Of a DNA stretch of 64,000 nt, positions 7,861 to 15,574 are shown in pieces. The notes under the pieces are model-generated. The model saw only the letters and a program-made list of their open reading frames with translations, did not search any database and was not told the DNA's origin. The first letter of the stretch is position 1, and the number at the start of each line of letters is the position of its first letter. Where the stretch lies: positions 434,001 through 498,000 of the forward strand of contig NZ_CP094264.1 in assembly GCF_023614235.1 (NCBI RefSeq), read 5' to 3'. Source of the DNA: Streptomyces sp. MRC013. Lineage in GTDB: Bacteria > Actinomycetota > Actinomycetes > Streptomycetales > Streptomycetaceae. Position numbers and translations under genes: made by a program.

Positions 7861-8799
7861 ATGGGGGCTGGGCACCACCACGGGCACACGCACGGAGGGC
7901 CGCCGACCGGTACGGCCGGCGCCGCGCACCGGTGGCGACTGCGGGTCGCCCTCGCCATCACGGTCTGCGTGATGGTCGTGGAGATCGTCGGCGGCGTCCT
8001 CGCCGACTCGCTCGCCCTGATCGCGGACGCGACGCACATGGCGACCGACGCGGTCGGCCTGGGCATGGCGCTGCTCGCCATCCACATGGCGAACCGCCCG
8101 GCCACCGCGAACCGCACGTACGGCTACGCCCGCGCCGAGATCCTGGCGGCGCTGGCGAACTGCCTGCTGCTCCTGGGGGCCGGCGGGTACGTCCTGCTCG
8201 AGGCGGTCCAGCGGTTCGTCACACCGGCGGACACGAGGGGCGGGCTCACCGTCGTCTTCGCCCTGGTCGGCCTGGCCGCGAACGCGGTGTCCCTGTCGCT
8301 GCTGGTGCGCGGGCAGCAGGACAGCCTCAACGTGCGCGGCGCCTACCTGGAGGTCATGGCGGACGCGCTGGGGTCGGTGACGGTGCTGGTGGCCGCCGGG
8401 GTGATCATGACCACGGGGTGGCAGGCGGCGGACCCGATCGCGTCGCTGGTGATCGCCGTGATGATCGTCCCGCGGACGGTGAAGCTGCTCCGGGAGACGC
8501 TGGACGTGCTGCTGGAGTCGGCGCCGAAGGACGTGGACATGACACAGGTGCGGGCGCACCTGCTGGCGCTGCCGGGGGTGGAGGACGTCCACGACCTGCA
8601 CGCCTGGACGATCACCTCGGGGATGCCGGTACTGTCCGCGCACGTGGTCGTGGAGGGGAGCGTGCTCGACGGCGGGGGCCAGGAGAAGATGCTGCACGAC
8701 CTCCGGGAATGCCTGGTGGGCCACTTCGACGTGGAGCACTGCACCTTCCAGCTGGAGCCGAGCGGATACGCGGTGCACGAAGCGGGCCTGTGCCACTGA
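7861..8799 (+). CDS. Cation diffusion facilitator (CzcD/ZitB type) metal exporter
   Basis: A 312-residue inner-membrane proton/metal antiporter. The N-terminus GHHHGHTHGG is a histidine-rich metal-binding stretch. Six transmembrane segments follow. Metal-site motifs are ADATHMATD in helix 2 (HxxxD) and EVMADALGS in helix 5 (the usual partner is HVLGDALGS, so Met replaces one common residue). The cytoplasmic C-terminal domain has EDVHDLHAWTITSG, typical of the ferredoxin-like zinc transporter dimerisation domain. GGGAGG precedes ATG 7861. Likely substrates are Zn(II), Cd(II) or Co(II). The dyad upstream at 7813-7836 may be its metal-responsive operator. Confidence 0.93.
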   Translation: MGAGHHHGHTHGGPPTGTAGAAHRWRLRVALAITVCVMVVEIVGGVLADSLALIADATHMATDAVGLGMALLAIHMANRPATANRTYGYARAEILAALANCLLLLGAGGYVLLEAVQRFVTPADTRGGLTVVFALVGLAANAVSLSLLVRGQQDSLNVRGAYLEVMADALGSVTVLVAAGVIMTTGWQAADPIASLVIAVMIVPRTVKLLRETLDVLLESAPKDVDMTQVRAHLLALPGVEDVHDLHAWTITSGMPVLSAHVVVEGSVLDGGGQEKMLHDLRECLVGHFDVEHCTFQLEPSGYAVHEAGLCH

Positions 8800-8864
8800 T
8801 CCACCCGGCTGTTAGGCTGCGGCCGGGAGACACCCGCACCGGACGAGGAGAGGAGGCGGGGGCC

Positions 8865-8939
8865 ATGACCGCGCTAGTGGGCGCCGCCTTCGGCGGCCGC
8901 CAGGCCCGTGTCCACTCCGCTTCCCGGGTGTCCGGCTGA
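8865..8939 (+). CDS. Possible 24-residue small protein or leader peptide
   Basis: ATG at 8865 follows an unusually strong purine-rich ribosome site (GAGGAGAGGAGG) and encodes 24 residues ending SASRVSG. The gap to the next gene is about 40 bases, so it could be a translated leader controlling the GNAT gene. It has an Arg/Ser-rich C-terminus, but lacks the cysteine seen in many streptomycete leader peptides. The function is unknown, and the assignment rests only on the ribosome site and position. Confidence 0.35.
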   Translation: MTALVGAAFGGRQARVHSASRVSG

Positions 8940-8979
8940 CACGACAGGCCGGGGCCCTCTCCTCCAAGGGGTTTCCACG

Positions 8980-9524
8980 TTGTCCCACGACTCCGCCCAG
9001 TCCCTCCCCCCTCCCCGGTCCGCTGGCCGACCCGTCCCGAGACGGACGCCGACCGCCCCCGCGTGTACGCGGTGAACGCCGCGGCCTTCGAGACCTCCGC
9101 CGAGGCCGACCTCGTCGACGCGCTGCGCACCGATCCCGGCGCCTGGCTGCCGGGCCTGTCGTACGTCGCCGAGGCGCCGGACGGCACGGTCGCGGCGTAC
9201 GCGCTGATCACCCGCTGCCGTGTCGGGGACGCCCCGGCCGCGGCGCTGGCCCCGGTGGCGGTCGCCCCGCCGTACCAGCGGCGGGGCGCCGGCCAGGCCG
9301 TCGTAAGGGCGGTCCTGGACGCCGCACGGCTCGCCGGCGAGCCGCTGGTGCTGGTGCTCGGCCACCCCGGGTACTACCCCCGCTTCGGTTTCGTCCCGGC
9401 CTCGCGGTACGGGATCCGGGCGTCCTTCGACGTGCCGGACGAGGCGATGATGGCGCTCCGGCTGGACGCCGGGGGCGAGCCGCCCTCGGGCACGATCGCC
9501 TACCCGCCCGCCTTCGGCGTCTGA
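8980..9524 (+). CDS. GNAT family N-acetyltransferase (apparent N-terminal frameshift)
   Basis: An acetyltransferase of about 180 residues. The body of the protein is open from 9063. It has AYALITRCRV, the acetyl-CoA loop VAPPYQRRGAGQAVVRAV (Q/RxxGxG/A) and LVLGHPGYYPRFGFVPAS, typical of the YhbS/putative acyltransferase group. The more likely start is TTG 8980, preceded by AAGGGG eight bases upstream and giving MSHDSAQSLPP. That start is in another frame and reads through if one C is added to the C6 run at 9006-9011. A shorter protein starting at GTG 9063 would lack the first strand of the fold. The substrate is unknown. Confidence 0.8.
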
Positions 9525-9530
9525 GCAGCC

Positions 9531-9562
9531 GCCCCCGCGTCCGGCCGGCCGGACGCGGGGGC
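9531..9562 (+). terminator. Perfect 32-base palindrome, likely terminator
   Basis: GCCCCCGCGTCCGG and its exact reverse complement CCGGACGCGGGGGC form a very stable hairpin 6 bases after the GNAT stop codon and before idi. There is no T-run, as is common for streptomycete terminators. Confidence 0.7.
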
Positions 9563-9638
9563 GCTACACCGGCGGACGGTTTTCGTACGGCAGACTGGAG
9601 ATCGCCCACAGGGCCGAAAACCGATGCGAAGGATGGCT

Positions 9639-10232
9639 ATGCCGACCACACCCGCCACCGCGGCGAACAGTTCGCCGAGCGGAGCCGCTCCGCCGATCAT
9701 GCTGGAGCTGGTCGACGAGGACGGCGGCACCATCGGCACCGCCGAGAAGCTCTCGGCGCACCAGGCACCCGGCCGGCTGCACCGGGCCTTCTCGGTGTTC
9801 CTCTTCGACGGGGAGGGGCGGCTGCTGCTGCAGCGCCGGGCGCTCGGCAAGTACCACTCGCCGGGTGTCTGGTCGAACACCTGCTGCGGGCATCCGTACC
9901 CCGGGGAGGCGCCGTTCGCGGCGGCCGCGCGGCGGGTGTCCGAGGAGCTGGGCGTGTCGCCCTCGCTGATGGCCGAGGCGGGGACCGTCCGCTACAACCA
10001 CCCGGACCCGGCGTCGGGCCTGGTGGAGCAGGAGTACAACCACCTCTTCGTGGGGAGGGTGCGGGACGCGCCGCGGCCGGACCCCCGGGAGGTGGAGGAG
10101 ACCGCGTTCGTGACGGCGGCGGAGTTGGCCGAGCGGCACGCGTCGGCGCCGTTCTCCGCCTGGTTCACGACCGTCCTCGACGCGGCCCGTCCGGCCGTCA
10201 AGGAGCTGACGGGGGCGACGGGCGGCTGGTGA
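9639..10232 (+). CDS. idi: Isopentenyl-diphosphate delta-isomerase, type I
   Basis: Nudix-fold metalloenzyme that interconverts isopentenyl and dimethylallyl diphosphate, here supplying C5 units near hopanoid genes. HRAFSVFLF precedes the active-site cysteine motif WSNTCCGHP, and ARRVSEELGV is the Nudix-helix region. EQEYNHLF carries the second catalytic acid. I choose ATG 9639 because AAGGA lies 6 bases upstream. It gives 197 residues, the usual length in Streptomyces. ATG 9624 and 9633 are also in frame but lack good ribosome sites. Confidence 0.95.
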   Translation: MPTTPATAANSSPSGAAPPIMLELVDEDGGTIGTAEKLSAHQAPGRLHRAFSVFLFDGEGRLLLQRRALGKYHSPGVWSNTCCGHPYPGEAPFAAAARRVSEELGVSPSLMAEAGTVRYNHPDPASGLVEQEYNHLFVGRVRDAPRPDPREVEETAFVTAAELAERHASAPFSAWFTTVLDAARPAVKELTGATGGW

Positions 10233-10303
10233 ACGCCCGGCGGCGCGCTCCCGGCCGTACGGGGCCGGGGGCGTCCGTGCCCGGAGGGGCCGCCGGGCGC
10301 GCG

Positions 10304-10784
10304 TCACCGGGGCAGCACCGCCCAGGCGACCTTGCCGCCGCTCGCGGTGCGCTCGACGTCGCAGGCGCCCCCGGCCTCGCGGGTGATCTCCTCGACCAGG
10401 AACAGGCCCCGTCCGCCGGTCCCGCCGGGGTCGGCGCGCAGTGCCTTCGGCCGGTACGGGTGGTCGTCCTCGACGGCGATGCGCACCCACTCGGCGCCGA
10501 CCGCGACCTCCACCGCCATCCGCGGGGGAGAGCGGCGCCGCGTGCCGTACGGCGTTGGTCGCCAGCTCCGAGACGATCAGCAGCAGGTCCTGGGCGACGT
10601 CGCCGGCGACCGGGAGCCCCTGGCGCTCCAGCAGGTCCCGGACGGCCTGCCTGGCCTGCGGTACGGAGGCGTCCACCGCCGGTGCGGTGAAGCGCCGGAC
10701 CCTCTCCCACGACGGCGGCCGGGCCGGGACTCCTCCGCCGCTCCGCCTGGTCCGGCTCCCGCTCTCGTGCTCGATCGTCGCCAC
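10304..10784 (-). CDS. Anti-sigma-factor-like ATP-binding protein (apparent frameshift)
   Basis: A single-domain HATPase_c_2 protein of about 159 residues, like the many RsbW/SpoIIAB-type regulators of streptomycetes. GTG 10784 starts MATIEHESGS. The N box is SELATNAVRHA, and the G box GGRGLFLVEEITR lies in a different frame. The frames join if one base is removed from the G5 run at 10524-10528, giving PLSPRMAVEVAVG across the junction. Such proteins bind ATP and usually hold a sigma factor or anti-anti-sigma partner. No partner gene is adjacent. I treat the break as a homopolymer error. Confidence 0.8.
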
Positions 10785-11042
10785 GGGTCGAGTGTCGGCC
10801 CCTTGGGACGGGACCCGGATGACCGATCGAAATTGACTGTCCGTCAGCTTCTTCCGTTCGCTTCGGGAAACGGCGCTTGCGGATTCGGCCGTCCTCGGGC
10901 GTTTTCCGAACCGTCCGGTCCTGCGTCCCCGGAGACCGCGTCCGCCGGGCACCGGGCCGGTGACGCGGCGGCGCCCGGCCGGTGTGCGGCCGCCGCGCCT
11001 CCAGCGCCGTACGACCGGGAGGGACGCGGCGGCGTCCGCGGA

Positions 11043-11048
11043 TAGCAT
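11043..11048 (+). promoter_or_regulatory. Probable -10 element of a leaderless transcript
   Basis: TAGCAT fits the TANNNT pattern and ends 7 bases before ATG 11056, with no ribosome site between. Transcription would begin at or next to the start codon, the arrangement of leaderless streptomycete mRNAs. Confidence 0.5.
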
Positions 11049-11055
11049 CCGGCGC

Positions 11056-11799
11056 ATGGAGCCGCAGCTGGAGCACCGCGTCACGGACGGGGTCGCGACC
11101 GTCGTCATCAGCAACCCGGCCAAGCGCAACGCCATGACCGCCGCCATGTGGCGGGCCCTGCCGGAGCTGCTGGAGGAGCTGGCCGCCGACCGGGAGGTGC
11201 GGGCGCTGGTCCTGACGGGCGCGGGGGACACGTTCTGCGCCGGGGCCGACATCTCGACGCTGCACGAACCGGACGACCGCCAGCCGTCGCTGGCCGTGTG
11301 CGCCGAGGAGGCCCTGGCCGCCTTCCCCCGGCCGACGCTCGCCGCCGTGCGCGGCTACTGCGTGGGGGGCGGCTGTCAGCTCGCCGCCGCCTGCGACCTG
11401 CGGTTCGCTGAGGCGGGGGCCCGGTTCGGGGTGACCCCCGCGAAGCTGGGCGTCGTCTACCCCTCCTCCTCCACCCGGCGGCTGGTCTCCCTGGTGGGGC
11501 CGGCCACCGCGAAGTACCTGCTGTTCTCCGCCGAGCTGATCGACGACGAGCGGGCGCTGCGCACCGGCCTCGTCGACGAGGTGCTGCCGACCGGGGAACT
11601 GGACGCACGGGTCGAGGCGTTCGCGCGCGTGCTGCTGTCGCGGTCGCCGCTGACGCAGGCCGCCGCGAAGGAGTTCGCCGCCGGTCTGACCGGACGGGAC
11701 GCGCACTGGGCGCGGGAGGCGGCCGGGAGCGGCGACCGGGCCGAGGGCGTCGCCGCGTTCCTGGAGCGGCGGCGGCCGCACTTCACCTACCGGGGCTGA
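11056..11799 (+). CDS. Enoyl-CoA hydratase/isomerase family protein
   Basis: A 247-residue crotonase-fold enzyme. NPAKRNAMTAAMW forms the CoA-binding start. LTGAGDTFCAGADISTL is the first oxyanion-hole segment. VRGYCVGGGCQLAAACDLRFA is the second and holds the conserved GGG. FGVTPAKLGVVY carries the position where hydratases have a catalytic Glu; here it is not the usual E, so hydratase activity is not certain and an isomerase or hydrolase is possible. It lacks a ribosome site and appears leaderless (see 11043-11048). The acyl substrate is unknown. Confidence 0.87.
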   Translation: MEPQLEHRVTDGVATVVISNPAKRNAMTAAMWRALPELLEELAADREVRALVLTGAGDTFCAGADISTLHEPDDRQPSLAVCAEEALAAFPRPTLAAVRGYCVGGGCQLAAACDLRFAEAGARFGVTPAKLGVVYPSSSTRRLVSLVGPATAKYLLFSAELIDDERALRTGLVDEVLPTGELDARVEAFARVLLSRSPLTQAAAKEFAAGLTGRDAHWAREAAGSGDRAEGVAAFLERRRPHFTYRG

Positions 11800-11827
11800 C
11801 CGCCCCCCCTCCGGAACGGCCTGCCGT

Positions 11828-11833
11828 TAACGT
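11828..11833 (+). promoter_or_regulatory. Probable -10 element of a leaderless transcript
   Basis: TAACGT (TANNNT) ends 7 bases before ATG 11841, and no ribosome-binding site intervenes. This matches the same geometry at 11043-11048. Confidence 0.5.
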
Positions 11834-11840
11834 GTGCGGC

Positions 11841-12707
11841 ATGACGAAGACGACTCCGCCGTCCCGGGCCGTGCGCCGCTGCCACCGCCCGGTCAACCTC
11901 TTCCACGCCGCCGTCTACTTCTCCCCCGAGTTCGGCGAGGAGCTGGGCGGCCTCGGCGTCACCGACCCGTACGCCGCCTACTTCGCGGGGCGGGCCGCCG
12001 CGATGGGCGCGGTGGGCCCCGGGGTGGTGGCCGGCACCTTCTACAACTTCAACCACGCCCTCATAGCCCGCCACCTGCCCGCCGTGTGGGACACCGCCTC
12101 CCCTGCGGACGTGCTCGCGGCGCGGTTGCGCGCGGCCGACCGGTTCGTGCGGCGGGTGCTCGGCGACGCCGCCGGCTCGGCCGGGATGGCGGAGGCCGCC
12201 GAGCTGGCCCTGCACGCCGCGGAGGCGTGCGCCCGGCACGCCCGGCCGCTGTACGCCGCCCACGCCGACCTGCCCGTGCCGGACGCCCCGCACCTCGCGT
12301 ACTGGCACGCGGCGATGCTGCTGCGCGAGCACCGCGGCGACGTCCACATGACCGCCCTGCTGAGCGCCGGCCTCGACCCGCTGGAGTCCCTCGTCAGCCA
12401 CACCGCGACCGGAGAGGGGGCTCACCGGACTGGCTGCTGCTCTCCCGGGGCTGGGAGCGGTCCGACTGGGACGCCGCGGTGGAGCGCCTGCGCGAGCGCG
12501 GGCTGGTGGACGGGGAGGGCGCGCTCACCGGGGCGGGGGGCCGCGCTGCGCGAGGAGGTGGAGGAGCACACCGACCGGCTGGACGCGGCGCCGTACGCCC
12601 GCCTCGGCGCGGCCCGGGTCGAGCGGCTCACCGAGCTGGCCGAGGGCTTCCTCGCGGCGGTGGCCGCGGCCGGCGCCTTCCCGTCCCGCGTCACCGGCCG
12701 GAGGTGA
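11841..12707 (+). CDS. SCO6745-family protein (two compensating apparent frameshifts)
   Basis: About 288 residues once two single-base breaks are reconciled. The N-terminal 190 residues (RRCHRPVNLFHAAVYFSPE, FYNFNHALIARHLPAVW, HLAYWHAAMLLREHRGD) and the C-terminal LLLSRGWERSDWDAAVERL plus GLVDGEGALTGAG match the conserved streptomycete family named after SCO6745. Its C-terminal part resembles a winged-helix. The frame shifts at the G5 run 12416-12420 (one G missing) and returns at the G6 run 12535-12540 (one G extra). The middle 40 codons therefore lie in another frame. This is best explained by sequence error. Position near idi and hpnC agrees with my recollection of S. coelicolor gene order. 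The biochemical role is unknown. Confidence 0.8.
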   Translation: MTKTTPPSRAVRRCHRPVNLFHAAVYFSPEFGEELGGLGVTDPYAAYFAGRAAAMGAVGPGVVAGTFYNFNHALIARHLPAVWDTASPADVLAARLRAADRFVRRVLGDAAGSAGMAEAAELALHAAEACARHARPLYAAHADLPVPDAPHLAYWHAAMLLREHRGDVHMTALLSAGLDPLESLVSHTATGEGAHRTGCCSPGAGSGPTGTPRWSACASAGWWTGRARSPGRGAALREEVEEHTDRLDAAPYARLGAARVERLTELAEGFLAAVAAAGAFPSRVTGRR

Positions 12708-12712
12708 CCGCC

Positions 12713-12748
12713 CGCGCACGCGCCCGGCCGGTGCCGGGCGCGTGCGCG
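12713..12748 (+). terminator. Hairpin terminator after the SCO6745-like gene
   Basis: A perfect 16-base stem (arms 12713-12728 and 12733-12748) with a 4-base CGGT loop begins 5 bases after the stop codon. No T-run follows. Confidence 0.7.
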
Positions 12749-12844
12749 CGGGGCGGCGTGCCCGGGGGATGCGGCGGATCCCGGCCCGGGCGGGCAGAAT
12801 GCGAGCGCAACCTGAAAGCACGGGAAGGCGGGTCGGGACACACC

Positions 12845-15190
12845 GTGACGACGTCCATCGAAGGCAGGATCGCCGAGGAGCTCGGTGTACGGGAGCGGCA
12901 GGTCAGGGCGGCCGTGGAGCTGCTGGACGGCGGTTCGACCGTGCCGTTCGTCGCGCGCTACCGCAAAGAGGCGACCGGGATGCTCGACGACGCGCAGCTG
13001 CGCACCCTGGAGGAGCGGCTGCGCTACCTCCGGGAGCTGGAGGACCGGCGCGCCGCGATCCTCGACTCCGTGCGCGAGCAGGGGAAGCTGACCGAGGAGC
13101 TGGAGGCCCGCATCCGGGAGGCCGACACCAAGGCCCGCCTGGAGGACGTCTACCTGCCGTTCAAGCCGAAGCGGCGCACCAGGGCCCAGACCGCCCGGGA
13201 GGCCGGGCTCGGTCCGCTGGCCGAGGGGCTGCTCTCGGACCCGGGCGTCGAACCGCTCGCGGCCGCCGCCGCGTTCGTCGACCCGGACCGGGGCGTCGCC
13301 GACCCGGCCGCCGCGCTGGAGGGCGCGCGGGCGATCCTCACCGAGCGGTTCTCGGAGGACGCCGACCTGATCGGCGAGTTGCGCGAGCGGATGTGGACGC
13401 GCGGCCGGCTGGTGGCGAAGGTCCGCGAGGGGCGGGAGGAGGCGGGCGCCAAGTTCGCCGACTACTTCGACTTCGCGGAGCCGTTCACCCGGCTGCCCTC
13501 GCACCGGGTGCTGGCGATGCTGCGCGGCGAGAAGGAGGACGTGCTGGAGCTGGCCCTGGAGCCGGAGGAACCGGCCGAGGGCCCGTCCGCCTACGAGGGG
13601 ATGGTCGCCCGGCGGTTCGGGATCGCCGACCGGGGCCGGCCGGCCGACCGGTGGCTGGCGGAGACGGTCCGCTGGGCGTGGCGCACCCGCATTCTGGTGC
13701 ACCTCGGCATCGACCTGCGGCTGCGGCTGCGCACGGCCGCCGAGGACGAGGCCGTCCGGGTGTTCGCCGCGAACCTGCGGGACCTGCTGCTGGCCGCGCC
13801 CGCCGGGACGCGGGCGACCCTGGGCCTGGACCCCGGCTACCGCACGGGCGTCAAGGTCGCCGTGGTCGACGCGACCGGCAAGGTCGTGGCGACGGACACG
13901 ATCCACCCGCACGTGCCGCACAACAAGTGGGACGCGTCCCTGGCGGTGCTGGCTCGGCTGGCGAAGGAGCACGCCGTGGAGCTCGTCGCCGTGGGCAACG
14001 GCACCGCGTCGCGCGAGACGGACAGGCTCGCCGCCGACCTGATCGCCCGCCACCCCGAGCTGGGCCTGACCAGGGTGATGGTGTCGGAGGCGGGCGCCTC
14101 GGTGTACTCGGCGTCGGCGTTCGCCTCGCAGGAGCTTCCCGGGCTCGACGTGTCGCTGCGCGGCGCCGTGTCGATCGCGCGGCGGCTGCAGGACCCGCTC
14201 GCCGAACTGGTGAAGATCGACCCGAAGTCGATCGGGGTCGGCCAGTACCAGCACGACCTGTCCGAGGTGAAGCTCTCCCGGTCCCTGGACGCGGTCGTCG
14301 AGGACTGCGTGAACGGCGTCGGCGTCGACGTCAACACGGCCTCCGCGCCGCTGCTGTCGCGGGTGTCGGGCATCGGCGCCGGACTGGCCGAGAACATCGT
14401 GGCGTACCGGGACGCCAACGGGCCGTTCCGCTCGCGCAGGGCCCTGAAGGACGTGCCGCGCCTCGGCCCGAAGGCGTACGAGCAGTGCGCGGGCTTCCTG
14501 CGGATCCGCGGCGGCGACGACCCGCTCGACGCGTCGGCGGTGCACCCGGAGGCGTACCCGGTGGTGCGGCGGATGGCGAAGGCGACCGGCGGCGAGGTCG
14601 CGGCGCTGATCGGCGACACGGGCGTGCTGCGGTCGCTGCGCCCGGAGGACTTCGTCGACGGGAGGTTCGGCCTGCCGACCGTCGTGGACATCCTGCGGGA
14701 GCTGGAGAAGCCGGGCCGCGACCCGCGCCCGGCCTTCCGCACCGCCGCCTTCCGGGAGGGCGTCGAGAAGATCGGCGACCTGGAGGCCGGGATGGTGCTG
14801 GAGGGCGTGGTCACCAACGTGGCGGCGTTCGGCGCGTTCGTGGACGTCGGCGTCCACCAGGACGGCCTGGTGCACGTGTCCGCCTTGTCGCGGGAGTTCG
14901 TGAAGGACCCGCGCGAGGTGGTGAAGCCGGGCGACGTGGTGAAGGTGAAGGTGCTCGACGTCGACGTGGCGCGCAAGCGGATCTCGCTGACGCTGCGCCT
15001 GGACGACGAGGCGGAGGCCGGCCCGGCCTCCGGCGGGCGGCAGCGCCGCGAGCGGGGGGCCCGTCCGCCGCGGCAGCGCCAGGACCGGCGCGGCGGCGAC
15101 CGGCAGGCGCCGCCGTCCGCCGACGGCGCGATGGCGGACGCCCTGCGCAGGGCGGGACTGCTGGGCGGCGGCTCCGGCGGGGGCCGCTGA
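12845..15190 (+). CDS. Tex-family RNA-binding transcription accessory protein
   Basis: A 781-residue cytoplasmic nucleic-acid-binding protein starting at GTG 12845. The order is the Tex N-terminal helical domain (VPFVARYRKEATGMLDDAQL, about residues 30-60; YLPFKPKRRTRAQTAREAGL), a YqgF/RNase H-like domain (LGLDPGYRTGVKVAVVD, about 325), helix-hairpin-helix units (VNGVGVDVNTASAPLLSRV and VPRLGPKAYEQCAGFLRI) and an S1 domain (VVTNVAAFGAFVDVGVHQDG, about 655). An Arg/Gly/Gln-rich tail of about 60 residues, GRQRRERGARPPRQRQD and onward, likely adds RNA affinity. Length and architecture are normal for the family. Confidence 0.96.
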   Translation: MTTSIEGRIAEELGVRERQVRAAVELLDGGSTVPFVARYRKEATGMLDDAQLRTLEERLRYLRELEDRRAAILDSVREQGKLTEELEARIREADTKARLEDVYLPFKPKRRTRAQTAREAGLGPLAEGLLSDPGVEPLAAAAAFVDPDRGVADPAAALEGARAILTERFSEDADLIGELRERMWTRGRLVAKVREGREEAGAKFADYFDFAEPFTRLPSHRVLAMLRGEKEDVLELALEPEEPAEGPSAYEGMVARRFGIADRGRPADRWLAETVRWAWRTRILVHLGIDLRLRLRTAAEDEAVRVFAANLRDLLLAAPAGTRATLGLDPGYRTGVKVAVVDATGKVVATDTIHPHVPHNKWDASLAVLARLAKEHAVELVAVGNGTASRETDRLAADLIARHPELGLTRVMVSEAGASVYSASAFASQELPGLDVSLRGAVSIARRLQDPLAELVKIDPKSIGVGQYQHDLSEVKLSRSLDAVVEDCVNGVGVDVNTASAPLLSRVSGIGAGLAENIVAYRDANGPFRSRRALKDVPRLGPKAYEQCAGFLRIRGGDDPLDASAVHPEAYPVVRRMAKATGGEVAALIGDTGVLRSLRPEDFVDGRFGLPTVVDILRELEKPGRDPRPAFRTAAFREGVEKIGDLEAGMVLEGVVTNVAAFGAFVDVGVHQDGLVHVSALSREFVKDPREVVKPGDVVKVKVLDVDVARKRISLTLRLDDEAEAGPASGGRQRRERGARPPRQRQDRRGGDRQAPPSADGAMADALRRAGLLGGGSGGGR

Positions 15191-15206
15191 GCGCGGCCGG
15201 TCCGGA

Positions 15207-15239
15207 CCGGGGCGGGCGGGGGTCCCCGGCCCGCCCCGG
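15207..15239 (+). terminator. Hairpin terminator after tex
   Basis: An 11-base perfect stem CCGGGGCGGGC / GCCCGCCCCGG with an 11-base loop lies 17 bases after the tex stop codon. Confidence 0.55.
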
Positions 15240-15334
15240 CGCGTGCCGGCGCCGAGGTGCGGGTGCGGCCGGTCCGTGTGAGTCTGGCCGGGTCGCCGGG
15301 CCGTCCGGTGACGGGGACGGAGACGGAGAGGGCC

Positions 15335-15541
15335 GTGAACCAGATCGGCGACAAGCCCGAAGAGGTCCGCAGGCACCACGAGGAGGCGCGGCGCGAGGCC
15401 GGCGGCGAGGACCCCGGCGACCGGCCCGAGCACGCCGAGCGCGCCGGGGACGCCCCGGAGGGGGACCATGCCCACGGCGCCGCGCCCGACGACGCGGACG
15501 ACGCGTTCGACGCGTACGAGGAGCCGGAGGACCGCCCGTAG
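15335..15541 (+). CDS. Small acidic protein, unknown function
   Basis: GTG 15335, with GGAGAGG a few bases upstream, encodes 68 residues. The sequence is highly charged: an N-terminal EEVRRHHEEARREAGGED, then a histidine-containing middle (GDHAHGAAP) and an acidic end (DDADDAFDAYEEPEDRP). It has no hydrophobic core and is probably disordered. Codon third positions are GC-rich like neighbouring genes. It sits between tex and a convergent ABC-F gene, with no clear functional link. Confidence 0.6.
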   Translation: MNQIGDKPEEVRRHHEEARREAGGEDPGDRPEHAERAGDAPEGDHAHGAAPDDADDAFDAYEEPEDRP

Positions 15542-15574
15542 TCCCGGCGGCGGCCGCCCGCGGCGGTCCCCCGC

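Noticed and set aside
12422..15475. Over 1000 codons open on the minus strand opposite tex
   Set aside because: Same GC artefact; the plus strand encodes a complete Tex protein with all its domains.
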